Shown piece after piece: positions 15,856-16,609 of a DNA stretch of 16,609 bases; position 1 is the first letter of the stretch; every line of letters begins with the position of its first letter. Location of the stretch: contig DCHG01000046.1 in assembly GCA_002315595.1 (NCBI GenBank), positions 1-16,609 of the forward strand. The letters run 5' to 3'. Source of the stretch: Clostridiales bacterium UBA1758. Lineage in GTDB: Bacteria; Bacillota; Clostridia; Oscillospirales; UBA1758. The notes below the pieces were generated by a model. That model saw only the letters and a program-made list of their open reading frames with translations, did no database searches and was not told where the DNA came from. The position numbers and the translations under genes were made by a program.

Positions 15856-16563
15856 GTGAAAAATGTCAGCGAAGTCAGCCGTCTGACCGGCGTAAGCGTT
15901 CGCACGCTCCACCACTATGACGCGGTCGGGCTTCTGCACCCGACGATGAGGACGGATGCGGGCTATCGGCTTTACGACGATGCCGCCCTTGCACGATTGC
16001 AGGCGATCATGATGTTCCGCGAACTGGAATTTCCGTTGGAGGACATCCGTCGGATTATGGACGCGCCCGACTTCTCCGTCGAGCGTGCGGTTTTGTCGCA
16101 GATCGAACTTTTGAAACTACGTAAAGACCACATCGACGAACTCATAAAACTTGCCGAAAATATTCTAAAAAAAGGAGAAAACAATATGAATTTTCACGCT
16201 TTTGACCGTTCTGAAATCCAAAAATACGAAGCGGAAGTCAAGCAGAAATGGGGCGGTACCGAAGCCTACACAGAGTATGTTTCAAAGCCGAAATCCGACG
16301 ATCCGACCGAGCAACTCATGTGTAAATTCGCCGAATTCGGCGCAATCCGGAATGGCGAGCCGACATCCGCCGACGCACAAAACAAGGTCGCAGAATTGCA
16401 GGGTTTCATCACCGATCGCTTTTATACCTGCTCAAAAGAGATTTTAGCATCCCTCGGCGGGATGTATGTTGCCGACGAGCGTTTCCGTCAAAATATCGAC
16501 GCCGTCGGGGGAGAGGGGACGGCGGAATTCGTGTCCAAAGCCATTGCGGCATTTTGTAAGTAG
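15856..16563 (+). CDS. MerR-family regulator with TipAS-type ligand domain (TipA/Mta-like)
   Basis: A 235-residue protein. Residues 1-70 are the MerR winged helix-turn-helix (VSRLTGVSVRTLHHYDAVGLL, then GYRLYDDAALARLQ and FRELEFPLEDIRRIM). Residues about 75-105 form the dimerising helix. Residues 111-235 are a TipAS-type domain (KWGGTEAY, FYTCSKEIL, GGMYVADERF, GEGTAEFVSKAI), which in TipA binds thiopeptides and in relatives other drugs. Cys192, in FYTCS, is a possible ligand contact. The domain looks about ten residues short between AYTEY and FAEFGA compared with what I recall of clostridial relatives. A MerR-type promoter precedes it. It is transcribed away from the glycosidase array, so a direct role in sugar control is not indicated; its targets are probably itself and an efflux or resistance gene beyond the window. 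Confidence 0.93.
   Translation: MKNVSEVSRLTGVSVRTLHHYDAVGLLHPTMRTDAGYRLYDDAALARLQAIMMFRELEFPLEDIRRIMDAPDFSVERAVLSQIELLKLRKDHIDELIKLAENILKKGENNMNFHAFDRSEIQKYEAEVKQKWGGTEAYTEYVSKPKSDDPTEQLMCKFAEFGAIRNGEPTSADAQNKVAELQGFITDRFYTCSKEILASLGGMYVADERFRQNIDAVGGEGTAEFVSKAIAAFCK
16173..16188 (+). promoter_or_regulatory. Internal ribosome site and ATG for a TipAS-like short product
   Basis: AGGAG (16173-16177) is 8 bases before an in-frame ATG at 16186, codon 111 of the MerR gene, exactly at the start of the ligand domain (MNFHAFDRSE). Translation from here would give a 125-residue protein without DNA-binding part. In Streptomyces, tipA is known to yield both TipAL and TipAS by such internal starting. 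Confidence 0.65.
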
Positions 16564-16584
16564 GGGACTTTCCGCACAATCCCA

Positions 16585-16609
16585 GTCATTGCGAGGAGGG
16601 CAACGCCCG
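16585..16609. repeat. Partial copy of the GTCATTGCGAGGAG repeat, cut by the window end
   Basis: GTCATTGCGAGGAG is shared with the repeats at 2632 and 5311, but the sequence then continues GGCAACGCCCG rather than CGAAGCGACG, so it is a different subtype of the same family. It begins 22 bases after the stop of the MerR gene. Confidence 0.65.

Overview
The window is dominated by six tandem, same-direction (minus-strand) genes of about 780-800 codons each, which all encode versions of one protein. The order along the coding strand is paralog 6 (15598 to 13200), 5, 4, 3, 2 and 1 (2384 to 36). Each has the layout of a family 42-type glycoside hydrolase (clan GH-A): a TIM barrel with a Glu after strand 4 (GTxEWYYP) and a Glu after strand 7 (E-x-D-x-R-x-H), a trimerisation / amidotransferase-like domain, and a small C-terminal beta domain. 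None has a signal peptide or membrane segment, so they should act in the cytoplasm on small glycosides. No transporter or sugar-responsive regulator lies inside the window, and the substrate cannot be read from the sequence. The six fall by sequence features into two groups, (1, 2, 5) and (3, 4, 6), that are interleaved on the chromosome. Paralog 6 carries a single-base deletion that breaks its frame near codon 79.

Between paralogs 5 and 4 lies a 59-codon gene whose ATG overlaps the stop of paralog 5 (TAATG). It is acidic, AT-richer than its neighbours and of unknown function. Paralog 5, this small gene and paralog 4 look like one transcription unit. The other junctions hold dispersed repeats: a small GC-rich hairpin (GGGCGACC/GGTCGCCC or GGACGAT/ATCGTCC types), often followed a few bases later by an element with terminal inverted repeats (GTACGGATTGCC ... 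GGCAATCCGTAC) built from the GTCATTGCGAGGAGCGAAGCGACG-type repeat. One copy contains three 52-bp tandem units where its sister copy has one.

At the right end, on the plus strand, is a MerR-family regulator with a TipAS-type ligand domain. It has its own MerR-type promoter (TTGACT, 19-bp spacer, TATACT, dyad between) and an internal Shine-Dalgarno plus ATG that would produce the ligand domain alone, as known for TipA of Streptomyces. The window ends in another repeat of the GTCATTGCGAGGAG family.

Strong AGGAGG/AAAGGA ribosome sites, the clostridial flavour of the TipAS-type regulator and the repeat families suggest an uncultured Clostridia-like Firmicute, perhaps from the gut. This is inference; Lentisphaerae/Verrucomicrobia-type bacteria also carry many GH42-like paralogs and are not excluded.
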